Below, piece after piece: positions 5,777-9,787 of a DNA stretch of 9,787 nt. Position 1 is the stretch's first letter; every line of letters begins with the position of its first letter. Origin of the DNA: Desulfobacteraceae bacterium (lineage in GTDB: Bacteria; Desulfobacterota; Desulfobacteria; Desulfobacterales; ETH-SRB1); the NCBI GenBank assembly GCA_030638305.1, contig DAOWEW010000030.1, forward strand, positions 1 through 9,787, in the 5' to 3' direction. The notes beneath the pieces are model-generated. The model was given only the letters and a program-made list of their open reading frames with translations. It did not search any database and was not told the origin of the DNA. The translations under genes were made by a program, and so were the position numbers.

Positions 5777-6496
5777 ATGATACGCACCCTGATTATTGCA
5801 ATATTTACTCTTCCCGCTACAATTTTTTTAAGCAGCCTGACCATAATTACATCGCTTATCACTAAAAATAGTGATTTGCCTTATAATATTACAAAAACAT
5901 GGGCAAAATTTGTACTTGCCGTCAGCCGCATTAAAGTAACCGTTCAGGGCAGTTATAATATACGACCTGACAGGTCTTATATATATATGTCTAACCACCA
6001 AAGCAATTTTGACATTCCTGTTGCACTGGCTTATTTTCCTTTTAAGTTCAGATGGGTTGCAAAAGCAGAACTTTTTAAGATACCGATTTTCGGTAACGCA
6101 ATGCACAGAGTAGGACATATTAATATTGACAGATCAAATCGCAGGGCTGCTTTTAAAAGCTTAAAAAAGGCTGCGAAAAATATTCGGGAAGGAGTTTCCG
6201 TATTAATCTATCCCGAGGGTACACGCAGCAAAGATGGTAATATCGGACCATTTAAAAACGGCGGATTTGTTTTAGCTGTTGAATCCGGAGCTCCGATAGT
6301 TCCTGTAATAATACATGGAACATGGCCTATCATGTCTAAGGATAAAATCCTTGTAAAGCCAGGGAATGTTATTATAGAAATCAAAGAACCAATTGAAACA
6401 AAAAATTATAATAGAAAAACCAGGAACGATCTTCTGAAAAAAACAAGAAATATCATTTGCGAATCTTTTGAGAAAGGGAAAAGAGGTAAATTGTGA
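5777..6496 (+). CDS. plsC: 1-acyl-sn-glycerol-3-phosphate acyltransferase
   Basis: This enzyme transfers an acyl group to lysophosphatidic acid, giving phosphatidic acid at the inner face of the cytoplasmic membrane, the second acylation of phospholipid synthesis. Numbered from the ATG at 5777 (239 residues), it has an N-terminal hydrophobic anchor (about 2-28), then motif I NHQSNFD (73-79) with catalytic His74 and Asp79. Motif II lies in the stretch INIDRSNR (116-123), motif III is PEGTRS (146-151) and motif IV is the proline in VPVIIHG (175-181). The length is typical. A TTG three codons upstream (5768) would extend the same frame by three residues; neither start has a clear Shine-Dalgarno site, and the ATG is preferred. 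The stop overlaps the start of rnj. It could alternatively acylate a related lysophospholipid, but the motif set fits PlsC. Confidence 0.93.
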   Translation: MIRTLIIAIFTLPATIFLSSLTIITSLITKNSDLPYNITKTWAKFVLAVSRIKVTVQGSYNIRPDRSYIYMSNHQSNFDIPVALAYFPFKFRWVAKAELFKIPIFGNAMHRVGHINIDRSNRRAAFKSLKKAAKNIREGVSVLIYPEGTRSKDGNIGPFKNGGFVLAVESGAPIVPVIIHGTWPIMSKDKILVKPGNVIIEIKEPIETKNYNRKTRNDLLKKTRNIICESFEKGKRGKL

Positions 6497-8145
6497 AATT
6501 GAAAATAATCCCATTGGGAGGGTTGGGAGAAATCGGTCTTAATATGATGGCCTTTGAATACGGGGATACTATTTTTGTGATTGATGCAGGCCTTATGTTT
6601 CCTGAAGATCATATGCTTGGTGTTGATTATGTTATACCTGATTTTAATTACCTGAAAGAAAATAAGTCCAAAATTGCAGGAATTGTTTTAACTCATGCTC
6701 ACGAAGATCATATTGGAGCTCTGCCCTATCTGCTTAAAGAAATAAATGCTCCGGTCTTCGGAACTCGTTTTACGCTTGGAATGGTAAAGCACAAGCTTGA
6801 AGAGCATGGTCTTCTTTCATCAACTTTTCTCCATGAAATTTCTCATGAAAAAAAACTTGTGATAGGAATTTTCGAGCTTGAGTTTATTCGTGTAAGTCAC
6901 AGCGTTGTAGACGGCATAGGGATTGCCATTAAAACTCCTTATGGGCTTATTGTACACACAGGCGATTTTAAAATCAGTCATACGCCAGTAGATGGCGTAA
7001 TGACCGATTTAAACAAGTTCGCGAGATGTGGCGATGAGGGAGTCCTTGCGCTGCTGTCAGATTCCACAAATGTGGAAAAGGAAGGCCATACTATTTCCGA
7101 CAAGAAAATAGGTGAAACACTGGCAAAAATAATTGCGGAAAGCAAGGGGCGTATCATTGTCGCTCTTTTTGCTTCAAATGTCGCAAGGATAGAGCAAATA
7201 GTTAATATTGCGAGATCAAAAAGAAGTAAAGTACTAATTAACGGCAGAAGTATAGAGGTTAGTACAAATATTGCGAAAGATCTTGGATACATCCATATTC
7301 CTGAGAAAATGGAAATTGGTATTAAACAAATTAATAACGTTAAAGACGATGAAATAATAATAATAACAACCGGCAGCCAGGGTGAACCCATGTCGGCCTT
7401 GGCCCGTATGGCCAGAGGCATCCATAAACAAATAAAAATCAAGGAAGGCGATACAGTCATCTTCTCATCAAAATTCATTCCCGGAAATGAAAAAGCTATT
7501 TCAAACATTATAAACAATCTTTACAAAAGAGGTGCTGACGTTATTTATGAAAAGATTTCGGACATTCATGTATCAGGCCATGCTTTTCAAGAAGAATTAA
7601 AACTAATGATAAACCTTACCAAGCCTGAACATTTTATTCCGATACACGGTGAATACCGGCACCTGATTCTGCACACTCGGCTTGCCGAACAGGTTGGCGT
7701 CGCAAAAAACAAAATACTTCTTGCTGAAAACGGCCATGTAATTGAATTTGATGAAAATGGAGGAAGAGTTCTCGACAAAATCATGACCGGCCGGGTGCTT
7801 ATTGACGGGAAAGGAGTCGGTGATGTCGGAAGAAGTGTACTAAAAGAAAGACGTCTGCTATCAAGAGATGGTTTTGTTGTAGTTAACATGGTTTTTGACG
7901 AAGAAACAGGAATAATTGTGCATGGCCCGGAAATCGTTTCACATGGTTTTGTATTTGAGATGGAAACAGGACATATTCTCGAAGACGCAAAGTGCGTAAT
8001 ACTTGAAGTTTTAGAAGAAATAGGTCCTGATGTTCCTGACAGAACTGATAAAATCAAATCTCGGATGCAGACGGCTCTAAAGAAATATTTTTATTTTACA
8101 ATAGGGCGTCGTCCGGTTATATTACCTTTTATTATAGAAGTGTAA
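6493..8145 (+). CDS. rnj: Ribonuclease J (metallo-beta-lactamase/beta-CASP nuclease)
   Basis: RNase J is a zinc-dependent 5'-3' exoribonuclease and endonuclease that matures rRNA and degrades mRNA in the cytoplasm. The 550 residues match the usual length of about 555. The metallo-beta-lactamase core has Asp31, the metal-binding motif THAHEDH (67-73), His136 in RVSHS and Asp158 in HTGDF. The beta-CASP part has SDSTNVEKEGHT (189-200), SNVARIEQI (228-236), His363 in SGHAF and His385 in IHGEYRH (384-390). A C-terminal domain ends in RRPVILPFIIEV. The start is GTG at 6493, sharing GTGA with the plsC stop, with AGAGGT just upstream, so translation is probably coupled to plsC. All catalytic residues are present. 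Paralogues J1 and J2 cannot be distinguished, and only one copy is in view. Confidence 0.96.
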   Translation: MKLKIIPLGGLGEIGLNMMAFEYGDTIFVIDAGLMFPEDHMLGVDYVIPDFNYLKENKSKIAGIVLTHAHEDHIGALPYLLKEINAPVFGTRFTLGMVKHKLEEHGLLSSTFLHEISHEKKLVIGIFELEFIRVSHSVVDGIGIAIKTPYGLIVHTGDFKISHTPVDGVMTDLNKFARCGDEGVLALLSDSTNVEKEGHTISDKKIGETLAKIIAESKGRIIVALFASNVARIEQIVNIARSKRSKVLINGRSIEVSTNIAKDLGYIHIPEKMEIGIKQINNVKDDEIIIITTGSQGEPMSALARMARGIHKQIKIKEGDTVIFSSKFIPGNEKAISNIINNLYKRGADVIYEKISDIHVSGHAFQEELKLMINLTKPEHFIPIHGEYRHLILHTRLAEQVGVAKNKILLAENGHVIEFDENGGRVLDKIMTGRVLIDGKGVGDVGRSVLKERRLLSRDGFVVVNMVFDEETGIIVHGPEIVSHGFVFEMETGHILEDAKCVILEVLEEIGPDVPDRTDKIKSRMQTALKKYFYFTIGRRPVILPFIIEV

Positions 8146-8148
8146 TTA

Positions 8149-8176
8149 GGGTTCAGGGTTCAAGGTTTTGGGTTCA
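8149..8176 (+). repeat. Heptad repeat array, copy C (four units)
   Basis: Four 7-bp units lie in perfect phase: GGGTTCA, GGGTTCA, AGGTTTT and GGGTTCA. They start 3 nt after the rnj stop and end 28 nt before ftsK. The G-rich strand is the coding strand. The units resemble those of arrays A and B (CGGTTGA) and appear to be a diverged member of the same family. Confidence 0.75.
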
Positions 8177-8204
8177 ATGTATAGCATTTTGTTTTAAAAA
8201 AATT

Positions 8205-9787
8205 ATGCGCAAAGAAATTATCGGTATTTTCCTCTTTTTCCTATTAATTTTCACACTGGGCAGTCTTTTATCCTACAGCCCTGAAGATCCCTCAATTCAT
8301 AATGCAAAGGCGGCAGGGAATGTTCACAACCTGTTCGGAATATTTGGAGCCCACGTCTCAAGTATTTTAATCGGGCTGTTTGGGCTGGGAGCGCTCTGGA
8401 TACCGATATTATTTCTTTTATCCAGCGTACATTTTTTTGGTGACTACCATGGGAAAACTATTATCCTGATAATGGCCGGTGGAATTATTCTTATTATCTC
8501 TACCGGAAGCCTTCTTGCATCACAGCAAAACCACTTCATGATTTTTGGAAGCAAATTTTCATCCGGCGGTATAATCGGCATCCCCATCAAATCATTTCTT
8601 GTCAAATATACAAATCATACAGGCAGCTCCGTTATACTTATCCTTATGTGGCTTATTGGTTTTATCATGGCCACAGGTTTTTCTTTAATCATCTTTTTGA
8701 AACGATTCCGGAATCTGATTATAAATGCAGTAAAAAGCACAAAAAAATTAATCATAATATTGAACGAACGAAGAAAAAAAGCCCAAAATCAATCAAAAAG
8801 AAAAAAAGCGTATAACAAAAAAAATGACCGCGAAATAAAAATAAAGACAATAGAATCCCGGCCGATCAGGGAATTGCCGGTTCCAAAACAGGATGTTTTT
8901 GACTTCATGAAGGCTGAAAAAAGCTTTCAGCTTCCGTCTGTTAATTTGCTTGAAGATCCTGAAATAAGATCCGCCTCTGCTGATGATAAAAATCTAAGAA
9001 TGCTGTCGAAAGTGCTTGAAAAAAAACTTGAAGACTTTGGTGTGCAAGGGAAAGTCGCTACTATTATGCCGGGACCTGTTATTACAACTTTTGAATATGA
9101 ACCCGCTCCCGGTATAAAAATCAGCAAAATAGTCGGCCTTACTGATGATCTTGCTCTCGCTCTTCGTGCGATAAGTATCAGGATTGTAGCGCCTATCCCG
9201 GGAAAAGCAGCTATCGGCATTGAAATTCCTAATGAGACAAGAGAAACTGTAAGACTAAAAGAAATTATCAGTTCAGACGAGTTTGAAAAATCAAAGTCAA
9301 AACTTACAATCTGCCTTGGCAAAGATATAATAGGAAACCCTGTAGTAGCGGAACTGGATAAAATGCCGCATCTTCTAATTGCAGGTGCAACCGGCGCAGG
9401 CAAAAGTGTAGCTCTGAATGCCATGATTTGCAGTTTTTTATTCAAAGCAAATCCTGATGAAGTAAAACTTATAATGATTGATCCAAAAAGGATCGAACTT
9501 TCAGGCTATGATGGAATTCCACATCTTATAACCCCTGTTGTTGCTGATGTAAAAAAAGCAACCAATGCTCTTTTCTGGGCTGTCCGGGAGATGGAAAATA
9601 GATATAAGTTGTTTGCAGACAAAAAAGCGAAAAATATAAAACAGTACAATCAAACAATAGCGAGGGAAAAAGGAAAAACAGAAGAAGAAAATGCTCCCGA
9701 GAAACTTCCGCAGATTGTTATAATTATTGATGAGCTGGCTGACCTGATGATGGTTGCTTCGAGAGACGTTGAAGTCGCATTAATGCG
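8205..9787 (+). CDS. ftsK: DNA translocase FtsK, N-terminal 527 codons (runs off the window)
   Basis: FtsK is a septum-located, ATP-driven DNA pump that clears chromosome ends before division and activates XerCD at dif. The visible part has four predicted membrane segments (about 5-24, 50-73, 84-104 and 142-165), a short Lys/Arg-rich linker (about 189-215), the alpha domain (about 240-380) and the start of the RecA-like beta domain. Walker A is GATGAGKS (394-401) and Walker B is IVIIIDE (504-510) followed by LADLMM. The C-terminal gamma DNA-reading domain is beyond the edge. The linker is much shorter than in Escherichia coli, as in many SpoIIIE/FtsK proteins. The ATG at 8205 follows an A/T-rich stretch without a Shine-Dalgarno site. 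The gap to rnj is 59 nt and no terminator is seen, so cotranscription is likely. Confidence 0.95.
   Translation, partial: MRKEIIGIFLFFLLIFTLGSLLSYSPEDPSIHNAKAAGNVHNLFGIFGAHVSSILIGLFGLGALWIPILFLLSSVHFFGDYHGKTIILIMAGGIILIISTGSLLASQQNHFMIFGSKFSSGGIIGIPIKSFLVKYTNHTGSSVILILMWLIGFIMATGFSLIIFLKRFRNLIINAVKSTKKLIIILNERRKKAQNQSKRKKAYNKKNDREIKIKTIESRPIRELPVPKQDVFDFMKAEKSFQLPSVNLLEDPEIRSASADDKNLRMLSKVLEKKLEDFGVQGKVATIMPGPVITTFEYEPAPGIKISKIVGLTDDLALALRAISIRIVAPIPGKAAIGIEIPNETRETVRLKEIISSDEFEKSKSKLTICLGKDIIGNPVVAELDKMPHLLIAGATGAGKSVALNAMICSFLFKANPDEVKLIMIDPKRIELSGYDGIPHLITPVVADVKKATNALFWAVREMENRYKLFADKKAKNIKQYNQTIAREKGKTEEENAPEKLPQIVIIIDELADLMMVASRDVEVALM

Noticed and set aside
6978..8057. Several long minus-strand open frames opposite rnj
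   Set aside because: They are opposite clearly conserved RNase J motifs, with low-complexity Ser/Ile/Leu-rich translations typical of shadow frames.
8149..8176. Telomere-like repeat, because GGGTTCA resembles the plant telomere unit
   Set aside because: Only four imperfect units within a bacterial operon; resemblance is superficial.
8927..9445. 172-codon open frame on the minus strand opposite ftsK
   Set aside because: It lies entirely opposite conserved FtsK coding sequence with Walker A, has no recognisable domain, and is the usual antisense shadow.

Overview
The window looks like chromosomal DNA from an AT-leaning, free-living Gram-negative bacterium, most likely a member of the Desulfobacterota (deltaproteobacterial sulfate-reducer type). 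This placement is inferred from three things: lysine made through an LL-diaminopimelate aminotransferase, an RNase J gene beside plsC and ftsK, and heptameric GGTT-type intergenic repeats. No sequence comparison was run.

Left third (minus strand, 1-2928): a lysine and peptidoglycan-precursor cluster transcribed lysA -> dapF -> dapL. DapL (N-terminal 222 residues only) makes LL-diaminopimelate in one step, DapF epimerises it to the meso form for the cell wall, and LysA decarboxylates meso-DAP to lysine. The lysA-dapF gap is 24 nt. The dapF-dapL gap is 148 nt and carries two inverted arrays of a degenerate 7-bp repeat; one array runs into the dapF coding end and supplies its stop codon.

Middle (2929-5694): a 341-nt divergent intergenic region full of palindromes leads into the most unusual gene of the window (3270-5198, plus). 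It encodes a 642-residue soluble protein that joins a CheY-type receiver, a cytoplasmic NrtA/NasS-like anion-binding domain and a CheW domain. It looks like a ligand-sensing chemotaxis scaffold with no membrane receptor. A perfect 19-bp inverted repeat lies just upstream and an imperfect 28-bp inverted repeat just downstream. A 110-residue protein of unknown function with a His/Cys pattern follows.

Right third (5748-9787, plus): plsC (1-acylglycerol-3-phosphate acyltransferase), rnj (ribonuclease J, overlapping plsC by 4 bp) and the first 527 codons of ftsK (DNA translocase). These are housekeeping genes with intact catalytic motifs, apparently one transcription unit. Another heptad array sits between rnj and ftsK. 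No tRNA, rRNA, CRISPR array, transposase gene or recognisable known riboswitch was seen.
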